Origin: Pontederia crassipes
Lineage: Eukaryota; Streptophyta; Magnoliopsida; Commelinales; Pontederiaceae
Length of the DNA stretch: 64,000 nucleotides
Assembly: GCA_030549335.1 (NCBI GenBank)
Contig: CM060194.1
Location: 12,092,171-12,156,170 of the forward strand
Direction of reading: 5' to 3'
The notes beneath the pieces are model-generated. The model was not told the DNA's origin. It searched no databases and saw only the letters and a list, made by a program, of their open reading frames with translations. Shown in pieces: positions 47,070-58,845 of the stretch. Position 1 is the first letter of the stretch, and each line of letters begins with the position of its first letter. The position numbers were made by a program, and so were the translations under genes.

Positions 47070-49990
47070 AAATGATATTTGGATAGTGGGTGCTCAAGAC
47101 ACATAACCTGCGATGCATCAAATTTCATCACCTTGGAAAAGAAAAATGGAGGAAAAGTCACTTTTGGAGACAATAGCAAAGGAAGAGTAATAGGCATGGA
47201 TAATGTTGGTAAGAATGACAAAGTGTATTTGGAAAATGTATGGCTAGTTGAAAACTTAAAACATAATCTAATTAGCATAAGTCAACTATGTGATAAAAAC
47301 TATTTAATTAAATTTGAAAAAGACAAATATTTGATATTAGATGAAAATAATGAAGTTTTACATATGGGCTTTATATATAATAATGTGTACAAAATTGATT
47401 TTGATAATTTGAAAAATGAAAAATGTCTTAGTGCTATGCATGATGATATAAACTTATGGCATAGAAGATTAGAACATGCAAACTACAAATTAGTAAATAA
47501 ACTTTCAAATCATGAATTGGTTAAAAGTTTGCCCAAGGTTAAATTTGAGAAAAATAATATTTGTGATTCATGCCTTAAAGGAAAACAAATCAAAAGCTCA
47601 TTTAAATTAAAGGGAGTCATTAATACACATAAATCTTTGGAACTTTTGCATCTTGACTTATTTGACCAATTGATGTAGTAAGTTTAGGAGGAAAAGATAT
47701 ATTTTTGTGATTTTGATAATTTCTCTCGTTTCACTTGGATTATATTTCTTACTAGTAAAGATGAAACAATAAACATATTTTCAAAATTTGCAAAAAGAAT
47801 TCAAAATGAATTTGAACAAAAATTTTCAAAAATTAGAAGCGATCATGAAGAAGAATTTGAAAATCATAAATTTGAATTGTTTTGTGAAGAAAATAAAATT
47901 ACTCATATCTTTTCCACTCCTAGGACGCCATAACAAAATGGAGTAGTAGAAAGAAAAAATAGAACTATACAAGAAATGGCTAGAACAATTTTAAATGAAA
48001 GCAAATTATCAAAGTATTTTTGGGCCGAGGCAGTAAATACATCATGCTATGTTTTTAATAGGATTCTACTTAGGCCTCTTAAGAAGAAAACTTGTTTTGA
48101 AGTGTTGTATGGAAAGAAACCACATATTTCTTATTTCAAAGTTTTTTATTGCAAATGTTATATTTTGAATATCAAAGACAAACTAAAAAAATTTGATGCA
48201 AAATGTGATGATGGTATTTTTCTTAGTTATTCAACTACAAGTAAAGCATATCGAGTGTGTAACAAAATAACATTAGTTGTTGAAGAGTCTATTAATGTTA
48301 AATTCAATGAGACTAATGATTTTTTTATGAGAAAGCAAGCACACGATGATGAGAAAGAAATAGTTGAAGTGCAAAGACAACTTGATGATGTGCAACATGA
48401 GGACTTAGAAGAAGCTAAAGTTGATACTCCAAATGTAAGAGAAATGGAAGAACCTCGAATTGAGGAGAGCCAAATTATTCCAAGAAACTAGAGACATGCC
48501 TCATCACATCTACTTGAACAAGTTATAGGTAATATAAATGAAGGTATAAAAATTAAAAACTCTTTGAAAAATCTATATGCTTTTTCGGCTTTTTTTGCTA
48601 ACTTTGAACCCAACAACATAGATGAAGCACTTGAAAATCCAAATTGGATAAATGCAATGCATGAGGAATTAAATAATTTTGAAAGAAATCAAATATGGAA
48701 ACTTGTGGAAAGACCCAAGGATCATCTCATTATTGGAACCAAATGGGTTTTTCGAAATAAGTTAAATGAAAATGGTGTCATTGTGAGGAACAAGGCTAGA
48801 TTAGTGGACAAGGGTAACTCACAAATTGAAGGGATTGATTTTGATGAAACTTTTGCTCCCGTTGCTAGACTTGAGGCAATTCGAATGCTTTTGGCTTTTG
48901 CATGTTATAAAGATTTTAAACTTTTTCAAATGGATGTTAAATCGGTTTTCTTGAATGGTTTTATAAATGAAAAGTTTATGTTGAACAACCTCAAGGTTTT
49001 GAAAATTTAGATTTTCTCCATCATGTTTTTAAACTTTCAAAAGTTCTTTATGAATTGAAACAAGCCCCTGGAGCTTGGTATGAAAGATTGAGTTCATTTT
49101 TAATTAAAAATGGTTTTCAAAAAGAAAAAGTAGACACAACATTGTTTTTAAAACATTTTAAAAATAATATTTTAATAGTTCACATTTATGTTGATGATAT
49201 TGTTTATGGTCCTACTAATGAATGTCTATGAAAAGAGTTTGAAACTCTTATGCAAAAAGAATTTAAGATGAACCTTGTAGGAGAGCTTACATTCTTTCTA
49301 GGCCTACAAGTGAAACAATCCAAGGAAGGAATTTTCCTCAATCAAGAAAAATATACAAGAGAGTTGCTTAAAAGATTCGGGATGAACGAATGCAAGCCGA
49401 GCACAACCCCTATGAGCATTACTACAAAATTGGATAAAGATGAAAAAGACAAGTCTACTTATCAAAAAAGGTACAGAGGTATGATTGGTAGTTTGCTCTA
49501 TTTAACGGCATCTATGCCAGATATAATGTTTAGTGTGTTTGTGTGCTAGGTTTCAATCCGCTCGCAAAGAATCGTATTTAATCGCAGTAAAAAGGATAAT
49601 GCGCTATTTAAAGCATACATGTGAATTAGGCATTTGGTACAATAGAAATTCCCCATTTGAATTGCATGTCTACACCGATGCGAATTTTGCCGGATGTAAA
49701 GTTAATAGAAAAAGCACTAGTGGGATGTGTTATTTTCCTAGTAGCTCCCTCATTTCGTGGGCTAGTAAGAAATAAAACTCCATCGCACTTTCTACCGCCG
49801 AGTCCGAATATATAGCCGCCAGTAGTTGTTGTGCACAATATGGGTAAAACAACAATTGCTTGACTGTGGTGTAAATTGTTCCAATGTACCCATGAAGTGC
49901 GATAACACAAGTGTTATAGAAATGACCAAAAATCCAATTCAACACTCTAGGACTAAACACATTGACTTGCGATATCATTTCATTAGAGAA
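47070..49990 (+). mobile_element. pol region of the SIRE-type copia (fossil)
   Basis: Protease (DSGCSRHIT, about 47080); integrase zinc-binding HHCC region (LWHRRLEH ... CDSCLKGKQ, 47455-47590); integrase C-terminal part (SKYFWAEAVNTSCYVFNR, about 48010); reverse transcriptase from WINAMHEELNNFERNQIW (48650) through DETFAPVARLEAIR to YVDDIVYGP (about 49190); RNase H (YTDANFAGCKVNRKSTSG, about 49670). This domain order defines Ty1/copia. The region is broken in several places. Confidence 0.88.
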
Positions 49991-50469
49991 TATGTGACCC
50001 TTAAAGGACATTGCCATTGAACATGTGTCCACTAAAGTCCAACTTGCAGACATATTTATAAAACCCTTGAGTGAAGAACGGTTTTACATGCTTAGAAGGG
50101 AATTAGGAATGATTACATCTTGATTGCATATCAATTCTAAGTAAAAGTGATTTGATTATGCAAAATCACTTTTGACGTGAATTGATTACATCTGTTCTCC
50201 ATCCACTCTGGCCATCTCTCTTCTCTCCTCAACCGACCAACCTGCCTCCCTCCAGCGCCTCTTCCGACCACGAGAACCCGTTCCTATTGTTGAATCCATG
50301 GCTGACGATGATGAAGGGTATCCCCGTACTCACCTTGTCTTTTAGAGTCATCATCATTTCTATGGCTCAGGCGGTACCGTTCATATTCTCCCACCTGAAC
50401 CCGAACCCGAGCCTATCTGACGTGGACGAGGATGATCTTGTAGACGTACTCACCAACCACTGACCCCAC

Positions 50470-51612
50470 TGATTTCGATAATCATCTTTTTGTCACCAAG
50501 GAAGTCTCTGCGAGTTTTGAAGCCTTGTACGCCTCTCATGAAGTCCGGCATGCCTATACCGTTGATTGGAATGCTCTAAACATTCCAAATGTTCAGGAGA
50601 TGTTCGCAACCATCGGTTGGCTACCACTACTTTCTCTCACTGAGCGCGCGTATCCTCATCTTGTTCGTCATTTCCATGCGAATATGACGATCACTCAGGA
50701 GGCCATCATCTCCTATGTTCTTGGTGTACCCATTCGTCTTGATCCTGATCATCTTTGTCACATCTTTGGCGTTATGTGTCCATTACCGGGTTTCTATGCA
50801 TTTGTTATTCATGGCTGCCCTTCCGATTATCTTCCGATCGCGGATGGCATTCGTACGATTTTTGCTGGATAAGACATTCATTATACCGTCGAAACGGCCC
50901 ATCGGCATCTTCATCCAATCATGAAAATAGCTCATCACATTCTTAGTCGCATGATCACTCCTAGAGCCAGGCACTATACAGAGGTCACTCACTTTGATCT
51001 CTTCTTTCTTCATTGTCTCTGTATCCGTGATGCCTCTTTTCTCCATTTTGGTCATTTCTTTTTCTATCACATGGATTACACCTTCTAGAAGATCTCCTCT
51101 ACTGCCCGTGGTCGGTACCACTTATATTTTGGTGCCTGGATCACTAAGATTTTACTCCACTTTGGTGTCGAGATCCCTGCAGGCGAGGAGTACATCTGAT
51201 CCCGACCCACTAACATCATCGGTTTTGGAACTTTGCACCGAAAGCATCTTAGGTTCGGCGAGCCGACTTCGATAGATTCTAACGATAGAGATGATGTCAC
51301 AGATGGAGAGACAGCGACGATGGACACTCAGGACGCACCGGAGGCTGGTCCCAGCTTCAATCCTCCTTCGGCGCCCACTGAGCATATTGGATCTTCCCAG
51401 TACGCTCCCTCGGCTTCTTATGGTACTTATGATTTTACGGCCTTGTCACAGTAGGTGGATACCATAGACCATCGCGTGACCCAGATGGATCGTCGTCTTC
51501 GACGGATGGAGCGTGACTCTCGTTATCTTGTTGGCTCGCTACAGGCCTACTATGCATCACAGGAATTCATCCCACCAGTAGCTCATGATGATGATAGTCC
51601 CGATGAGTTATA
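50470..51612 (+). mobile_element. Extra ORF in the env position of the SIRE-type copia (fossil)
   Basis: Downstream of RNase H and before the purine tract, the sense strand encodes a segment with YPHLVRHFHANMTITQEA and IRLDPDHLCHIFGV. I associate this pattern with the 'putative plant transposon protein' domain found in many plant LTR elements. The C-terminal part is serine/proline-rich and ends in a short coiled-coil-like stretch (TQMDRRLRRMERDSRYL). I see no signal peptide or transmembrane anchor that would mark a true envelope. Broken, about three or four times. Confidence 0.65.
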
Positions 51613-52039
51613 GGTGTCTTACCTCCCTCTTTGATGATGTCAAAAGGGGGAGAAGTTTGATTAGGATGGGACGATGTTTGATGTTTGTATTGGTATTAGT
51701 GTACTAGTGTCGTGCACCATTTTGTAGTGACTATAGTCACATTTGTTAGTGCATGAATATATGATGTACTATCGACTATGGATGTAATGTGATAACTTGA
51801 TTATCTTATTTTATGCCTTATTTGAATTCCATGTCTATGATGTTCTTTATTTGACGTTATAATGTTCATATTGTTCCATACTATTATAATGATATAAAGG
51901 CTAACTATTTAGGGGGAGAAAATGTGAAATATGTATGAATGTAAGGGGAGCATGCTCATTACTTACTATCTTAATCTACATTTCATTTCTTTTCTCTCTT
52001 TATCGTCCAATTAGTTTGTCATCATAAAAAGGGGGAGAT

Positions 52040-53008
52040 TGTTGAATCCCATGTTTTGATGATAACAAATCAAATTGGACATAAAAGGTACTAATCTATG
52101 CTTAAGTGATGATATGCAGGTATAGAATTGATATGATCTCAGTTGAAGAAGAAATAGCCAATTAAAATGTTAAAAATAAAATTTTAGCATACGACCGGTC
52201 GACCGACTATGAAGACCAGTCGATTGATATCAAGCGGAAGAAGAGTCGAGACTGTACCGGTCGATGATTCGATTGATGCACCGGTCGCCCGAACAGCAAA
52301 GGACGAATTCCAGAAAAAGTCGAGACTATACGGTCGATGTTTCGGCCGAAGGATCGGTCGATCGGACAGCTCAGAAAAGTAACAAATATGCCGCAATGGT
52401 CATATTGACCGGTCGATCGGCCCATTAATGCGATCGACCGATCACAGTGCCAGATGAATAGTAACGGCTATTTTCTGAGGAAAAAATTATAGAAAACCTT
52501 CTGGACGAGATTCTCACATGTATAAGACTATAAAAGGAGTGTCAAAGCTTGAAGAAAACTTATCCAAGCAAGCAAGATTATTCAAAAGAGTTTTCAAGTT
52601 TTTGAGCCCAAATTTGCAAGTTCTTCCCTTTTCTCTTCCAAACTTTGAGTGTGAAAAAATTTGTAAAAGAAGAGAGTTAGAGGGAATCTTTATTCTCTGG
52701 CCTAGTGAAAATTGAAAGCTCATTGTAAAAAAGGAGTGCCTTACCTCTTGAGCGGAGAAGAAGGCGTGTGGTGTAAAAAGGGTTGTTCTCTCCCTACAAG
52801 AAAAGAGAAAGATAGTGGATCTCCGACGATCTTGAGGTCGAGAAGTCGGAGCGGGTACGTAGGCCAAAGAGTTGGGACCGAACCTCGTCAACATATCATG
52901 TCTCACTGTTTTTGCTCTCTTGCTCCTTTTTATTATTTGCTTGTGATCGTTTTTAGTGATTTTTCGAAAGTGATTTTATAAAAAGTTTTTTAAACACCAA
53001 TTCACCCC
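52040..53008 (+). repeat. 3' LTR of the SIRE-type copia
   Basis: Matches the 5' LTR from TGTTGAATCCC onward. It ends close to a C-rich tract beyond which MULE sequence resumes; the exact end is uncertain. Confidence 0.8.
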
Positions 53009-53290
53009 CCCCCCCTCCGCCCTCCCGCATGACGAGAAGGGGGACGAGACACCCCCCTTCCCACACCCCTCCCCCCCCCCCGTGCGTCGACGAGGAGAAG
53101 GGGGTGCCTCGTCCCCACTCTACAACCTCTCTCATCGGTGGGGTTGCAAAGGGGGGCGAGTCCCCCCCCCTCCATCCACACGCTAGTGAGGAGAAGGGGG
53201 GGCTCGCCCCCCTCTGCAACCTCGCTTTTCGGCGAGGTCGCAGAGGAGGGGCCGACCTCGCCAGAGCTCGGGGGACCTCGGCGTGCACCT
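53009..53290. repeat. GC-rich repeat interior of the non-autonomous MULE
   Basis: Degenerate units of about 60-70 bases built on gaggagaaggggg, ctcgccccc and gcaacctc, able to form strong G/C hairpins. The same words occur on the other side of the copia element at 44150-44240. The long open frames in all six frames here come from composition. Confidence 0.65.
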
Positions 53291-54051
53291 CCCTCCATCG
53301 TGGCATTTTTTATTTTTAAAATTTTTAATTATTTTTTTTATTTTTTAATATTGCCACGTAAGTGCAGAGAGAAGAAGAGATGTCATGTCAGTGTCACATA
53401 TGCGCCACGTCAGCTCCGTGATCGGGAGACTACCTATCCCAAGTAAAGAGAGCATCGGTGAAATGAATTAAAAAATGGAGGGCATCGCTGTTACAAAGTG
53501 AAGTTGGAGGGCATCCTTGAGAAAATCTTAAAGTTGGAGGGCATTTGGTCTAATTTTTTCGTCTATGATGGTATGACGAAAAATCATACTAAAGTACCTT
53601 CGTGGGTAGGCGAAGGATACTGGTGCCAATACCAGTGTGGTACGAGGTGATCAATGAACACTAGAGTTAGTGCCAATCGGATGAGGCCTTGGCAGAAATG
53701 TCTATCATAGATGGGAACTATTTAGGAAGTCAAAGGTCTAGAGTGTTAGTTGGTAAAACTACATTCGAAAAAGGGTGGCAAAACTCGGAAAGAAACTTTT
53801 TGTCTCGTGTCGTGGCATGAAAGTTAAAGACATGTTGCATGAACTTGGAACCTTAAAAAGGTTGCTATCGAAAGAAATTAAGTTTGTGGTATGGAGGCTT
53901 AGGATTTTGGATTGGGAACATAATCTAAGTTTGTGAAGTTCATCAAGTACGGGCAACTTGCGTACAGGCGCAGGATTTGGGGCATGAACTTGACTTAGTC
54001 GCCAAACTCAAGAAGTTGTCGAGGCCGACAACGAATCGAAGGGGGGAGAGT

Positions 54052-54824
54052 TGTAACGCCCTTACCTTGGAGGATGCCCAAATTCGGAAGTCCAGCGTTA
54101 AGGCAACGTAGTCTTTTCAAGTTTTGGAATGCTACGGATGTACGTTGGCAAAAGTGGGCGACGGTTATTATAATTGCCGAGCAGTTACGTCCTGAGCCGA
54201 TGGTAGGTTGGTTAACTACCATGCGGCACACATATTGGTGGAAGAGGACCTTGGTCGATGAGTGGTTTCATAAGGATGGTGGCTGGTTCGAATTTGGACA
54301 GAGGTGGCATTGCTCAAAGGGTGCTTGTCCAAAGGTTGCAAGCGAACATGTGTGTTCACACTATGGAAGGGTGCATTCACATTAGACACGCTTTCATTGA
54401 AAGATGCATCCCAAAGTTGCCAGAATTATGGAGGGACACCATCCATGATAACCAAGAGGGAATTAGGAGTATGAACTTTGTATGTTGACTTGAACCCAAA
54501 TCTCGGATTTGACTAAGAGGTGGCAGTTATATTATTGGGAAGTTAGGAAACTACTTTCCGGTAGCCTATAAAGGACGGAACTCGGCCAGGCATTGGACAG
54601 ACATTCTAGCACTTGAAGAGAAGTCTTCTGGAGCATTGAATGAATAACTAGTCCTTCTGTGTGAGATATTTCCTATTTGCCTTCTCTCGCCAAAGAAATG
54701 AGTGAGTGATCCTAGGAGAGCACAATCAGTTTTGTCACCCTCCGTTCATTGGGAGAAATGTTTTGAACCTCTAAGTGGGAAGGTGTCAGCCAATTTTGGA
54801 GTTTCGCTTCAGTGGTTGGTGACA
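54052..54824 (+). repeat. 3' LTR of the 38.2-54.8 kb element
   Basis: 773 bp, starting TGTAACGCCC right after the purine tract and ending GGTTGGTGACA. Old-copia sequence follows immediately. Confidence 0.88.
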
Positions 54825-55400
54825 GTAGTGATCAACCATCTTTTGATATGGCTGTCACCACACTGCGGCTAAATGGAACTATTAAGTCGGTGACGTACCA
54901 GCCCAGCTAGTCATAAAACAAATATGACTAAGATTAGGAAGAAGGCAACAATCTTTGATGCAGATAATGTTGGAGATCCCGTTGAATTAAGAAGCTCGTA
55001 TGGTGCACCATCGTAGGAACCTTAAACTTGGTAAGAAGAAGTTCAAGGGGAAGTGCGGATGAAAGACACCAAAAGGAGTTTGCCATAATTGTGGAAACTG
55101 AGCTACTAACAAAAAGCAGGCAAATGCAAGTAGGGACTCATCTAGGAAAAGTCAAAATAAGCCCTCAATCATCGAATGTAATGCTACGACGACAAATATT
55201 AAAGGCTGGTGAATTGATTTTGGTGCCACCCGTCACATCTTCAAAACTATGGAAAACCTTGTTGACTTTAAGGAAATGAAGGAAGGTGAATAGAGAAGGT
55301 TCATGGGGAAGAACACCTATCTGGACGAACTTACAAACTGGTTCTGGAAGAAAGCATCATGATGCTTAATGATGTAACATATGCCCCAGGATTCGTAGCA
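54825..55400 (+). mobile_element. Ty1/copia fragment, right part of the old element (fossil)
   Basis: Encodes a zinc-knuckle-like CHNCGN, then a protease-type DFGATRHIF (about 55215) and LMLNDVTYAPGF (about 55365), all in the order of a copia polyprotein. It lies on the same strand as the gag fragment at 37763 and directly abuts the inserted LTR element, so both are probably one element split by that insertion. Too fragmentary to assign to a lineage. Confidence 0.65.
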
Positions 55401-55769
55401 TGTTAAATAGTGACCACAAAGATCACGGGCATGACTGCTTTCTTTCACGGCCGTGAGTCGATGAGCATGCACAAGAAAGAAATCAGCGGCCTTGACGTCG
55501 AATGACTAGCAGTATCAGTCATGATGGCTAGAGAATCATGGAATGGGTAATGAAGACGGACACATCATTGGACGTTACAGAGGCGCGGATCGTGAATGAT
55601 CATGTGACCTTCGGACATTCTTGGCGAGCATTACTAGCTAGGAATACTAGGGACGAATGCTCGTGGGGGAGTGCTATATATTGAGGTTGAGAACGACCAT
55701 CATCAACACCTGTCAAAAGTCTCCAATCGCCATCATTGCCTTCTTTGCCCTACTTTTTGGATGATGATG
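55401..55769. other. Unassigned, probably decayed retroelement DNA
   Basis: Contains a few acgggc/acggccgtgag words and a promoter-like gctatatattgagg (about 55670). No coding region recognised. Confidence 0.4.
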
Positions 55770-55774
55770 ATGAT

Positions 55775-57993
55775 TGATGCATGCATTTTATAACATATAA
55801 TTAGACTTGCATTTAAGCTTAGTCGCATAATTTGATCATAGCATGCATCTATTTTTACATTTATTACTTTGAATTCTTTGGAGTAGCCATCTACTTTATT
55901 TGGTGTTATTTTGCAAGAATTTTGAATAAAAATGGTGGAGGAATGAAAGAAAAGAAAATTAATGAAAACGAAGTCCAAACAGCTTCTAGAAATATCAATT
56001 AACCCTCTTCACGGGTCGTTATAGATTTACCATTACCCAAAAACTACAGCTCACGCCCCGCAACAAAAAATTCACGACTTTCACAGGACAATTTTGCAGA
56101 CACATATACATTTCACGGGCCGTGAGTATCGCATCATGGGCCGTGAAACATGATATAACTCTCAAACCTCTCGTCCTCACGGCTCTTATAATATCACTTG
56201 GATGAAGAAAGCATGATCTCACGGGCTGTGATATATTTCTTACGGCCATGGCGAATGAATTTCACGCCGATCATAGAGTTTCATGGATCATTCACGAAGA
56301 CAACTTACGGACTGTGACGAAAATTTCACGACCATTATATCAGGTGTTTCACGAATCACAGAAGTCTCATAGCTCCTACAGTGAATCGGATTTTGAAGTA
56401 TTCTAACAGGCTGTGAGACGTTGATAACAGACCATTAAATATTCAAGCTCTTCCAAGATAAATAAGATTATCGAGCGTTAAATTGATATACGGACATCAC
56501 AGAAGGTCGGGAATCAACTACTAGTGACTAATGGGTCGTGAATATGTATTAATGGGCCGTTAAACTTCGAAGGACTTCAAAGAAACTATTTAACGGGTCG
56601 TCATGGTTTTTTTACGGATATCACAGAATGATCAACGTTTCGTAATCAAAGTTCACGGACCGTTAACAAGTGGTCAGGACTATGAAAGCTTATAAGTCGT
56701 GCGAGAGGGTGAAAATCGCTCAATTCATGGCCATGAAATATGTTTCACGCCCCGTGAAGGCTGTGAAAACTCCTACTTTGATTCTGATTGAGCCGTTAAA
56801 TCCAATTCAGGAGGCGTGACAAACACAAATTTTGACACAAAAACATATTTTTGGAAGAATTTTCCATGTACAAGGACTTCAACTCCTACCGTATGTCCTA
56901 AAGATCAATTGAAAATTAATTAGGCCAGAAATCGAGAAATTTTATGAGGCAAAACTTTCAGAACCAATGGGACTCTGAATTTACCTTATTTTACATGAAA
57001 AATATTTTTTTTGTTCCCAAGCCACCTGGAAACTAGAGACCCTATAAAAAGAGATGCCTGACAGCCATAGTTAATCATGCTAGGGCTTGCAACCTGTTCT
57101 TCAAAGCCAAGAATGTGAAAAGACTCTGAAGGATTGCTGAGAAGACTTCGGCTGGATCGTCTCAAGACGAGAGTTTAGCAGCAGTTCATCGATAATTTTC
57201 GAATAGTATTATCTGTTCTACTTCATGTTGGGATGATATTAGATATTTGTTTTTATATCATTAGTTTTTTATGTAGTTTAGGATCTTAGTTCTTGCTTTT
57301 ATAATTTAGAGTTATCTTTCGAAGTCTGTAATAGTTTTATTGTTAAGGGCAAACTCGTAGACCTCTGCTTCATTAAATAAAGTTTAGTTTCTTTGATTAT
57401 ATATGTTGTTCTTAATGCTTTTCAGAGATTGATTGTCATACTTAGTTAACTATTATCCCTGTGGGAATTTGTTATTTTGGTTTGCATGATAGTTCTCGAA
57501 TTGATTCAAGATTAGTATGTGTGATCTATTTAACATTACCATTGCATGGATATTATAGTCTAGAATCTATAGTTTAATGCATCTTATTCTTTGTTTAATT
57601 CGATTATGATCTAGGATGGAGTAATTGTTGTTAAGCTTAAAGATTAAGATAGTTTGATTTATTCTGCTAGAAGATCAAAACTTGGGGTAGGTTCTAATCC
57701 GTCAATAGAAACGAATTTAATATTCTTAGGCGTCATCTATTTGTCTATTTTGTAGTTTACCATCCTAAGGACCTATGCATCAATAGTTTAATTTAGTTTT
57801 AGTTTTCTTTTTCTATCTGCAAATTTTACTTTTCGCGTATCTTTTACCCAAAACCTTATGTCGTCTCTTATGAGCCTTTGAGATTTGATATATAAGTAAT
57901 GTAGTTCCTCGTGGGATCGACAACCTATAGTTTCACTTTATTACTTGAACGATTAATGCACTTACTAACTTATTGTTATCAATTTTCGCATCA
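55775..57993 (+). mobile_element. Solo LTR, 2.2 kb, Athila/Tat-like (fossil)
   Basis: Begins TGATGCATGC and ends TTCGCATCA with a perfect 5-bp duplication ATGAT (55770-55774 and 57994-57998). The terminal words are the same as those of the element at 12421, and the 3' part has ttcctcgtgggatcgacaac, so it belongs to the same broad lineage. A TATA box, accctataaaaagag, lies at about 57037. From about 56010 to 56820 it carries some thirty degenerate cacgggccgtgaa words. Confidence 0.9.
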
Positions 57994-57998
57994 ATGAT

Positions 57999-58236
57999 GA
58001 AGGCATTATTAAAAATTAATGAAGGATGTGGACCTCATATAGGGACAGAGCAACAAGTTTTGACATGCACCGGTGCTTGGAAGCCCCTAGAAGAGTTTTC
58101 GACATAGGTTGCCGCACGTGGCCTTATATACATCACGAGCACCACAACGTTGACAACGGCAGTTACGTCGGTGGAATGGGCTAAAGCTGGTGACGTAGAA
58201 GCCAAGCCAGGTGCATGATAGTGGAGGGGGAGATAT
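57999..58236. other. Possible tail of the old copia element
   Basis: Short open frames and a polypurine-like ggagggggaga at 58223-58233. This would fit the 3' end of the element whose pieces lie at 37763 and 54825, but no LTR is visible after it. Confidence 0.35.
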
Positions 58237-58299
58237 GTGTGTTTGGATGGAGGATTAATGAGGGATATGTTAGGTGTAATTGGGGAGGGTGGGCTTAAA

Positions 58300-58702
58300 A
58301 TTCTTAAGTTTTGTTTGGATAGTAATTTTAAAATTTTAAATAAGATTAGGTTGGTGTTTGTTAACGCATCACATGACTTAAAATTAAACCCACCAAATTG
58401 GTGGTTTTTTAGGGGTTAAAAATTATTATTCTCATTCTAACTTTTTCTTCTTATTCAAAATTTTTAAACAATAAAAAATTGTTAAGGATGATAAATCAAT
58501 TTACATATTTTAACCTTCATTCACTCATGCATTAAATTTTGTATCCAAATAATTAATGGACTAAATTAACTCACTCTATTCTATTAACTTATATCCAAAT
58601 ATGATTTATAGAAATCCTCACCACACCTGGCCTCACCAACCATCACTTTACCACCCTAATCCGCTCCTCTTTAACTTAAATTACCAAACAAAGTCTTAGG
58701 AT
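58300..58702. mobile_element. MITE-like element of about 400 bp
   Basis: The left end reads cttaagttttgtttggatag and the right end, inverted, reads cctaagactttgtttggtaa. These form imperfect terminal inverted repeats around an AT-rich, non-coding body. The ttgtttgg end motif is common in plant MITEs. A target duplication could not be fixed, so the superfamily is open. Confidence 0.4.
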
Positions 58703-58789
58703 TAGATTATTATATACAACAACTAATAGCTTGCTATATACTTTCCTAACCCGTAAATGATCTCCGCGATTGGATTACATCATAATAGT

Positions 58790-58845
58790 CTTATTTTATT
58801 TTATTTTATTTTATTATAAAAATAATCTAATTTTATTTTATCTCC
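58790..58845. repeat. (TTTTA)n simple repeat
   Basis: Pentanucleotide run ttattttattttattttatt followed by a diverged continuation. Confidence 0.9.

Larger units (their letters stand above)
44242..53008 (+). mobile_element. SIRE/Maximus-type Ty1/copia element with env-position ORF (fossil)
   Basis: 5' LTR 44242-45306 (starts TGTTGAATCTC, ends CTACA). Primer-binding site attggtatcagagcagg at 45307, matching initiator tRNA-Met. Purine tract aaaaagggggaga before the 3' LTR at 52040. The right boundary is approximate (about 53008), within a C-rich tract. Domains in order: gag with zinc knuckle, protease, integrase, reverse transcriptase, RNase H, then an extra ORF. It is broken in roughly ten places. 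LTRs differ by about a tenth by eye, so it is moderately old but younger than its hosts. Confidence 0.92.
43888..53561. mobile_element. Non-autonomous MULE with TIRs of about 250-340 bp
   Basis: The left end reads gaaaaaacttacaccaaatg, and the right end is its inverted form (the reverse complement starts gaaaaaattagaccaaatg). The TIRs share accaaatgccctccaacttt, ggagctgatgtggcgc and aaaaaatgccacgatggagg. A direct duplication tctatgatg(g) lies at 43879-43888 and 53562-53571, the 9-10 bp expected for Mutator-like elements. The interior between the TIRs is GC-rich with gaggtcg and ggggg/ccccc words and has no transposase. Almost all its length is the nested copia element; without it the MULE is only about 0.9 kb. 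Confidence 0.88.
38175..54824 (+). mobile_element. LTR retrotransposon with nested insertions (fossil)
   Basis: LTRs of about 774 bp lie at 38175-38948 and 54052-54824. Both begin TGTAACGCCCTTA and end GGTTGGTGACA. The primer-binding site (tctggtattagagcc, 38950 onward) matches initiator tRNA-Met, and a purine tract, aaggggggagag, precedes the 3' LTR. A CCHC-like motif (CYCYGKNHPVRDC, about 39380-39420) suggests gag. I cannot place pol domains, so the lineage is left open (Ty3/gypsy suspected). LTR divergence is substantial by eye, making it older than the elements inside it. It contains a solo LTR (40979-43086) and a MULE (43888-53561). No exact target duplication was found. Remaining interior stretches (38949-40978, 43087-43887, 53572-54051) are degenerate, with imperfect internal repeats. 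Confidence 0.8.

Noticed and set aside
53002-53446. Several 96-117 codon frames on both strands.
   Set aside because: Low-complexity Gly/Arg/Pro products of the G/C-rich repeat, with no start context or motif.
38170-54829. A 5-bp target duplication for the 38.2-54.8 kb element.
   Set aside because: The flanks cgcaa and gtagt do not match, so I did not claim one, although old-copia sequence on both sides supports the insertion.
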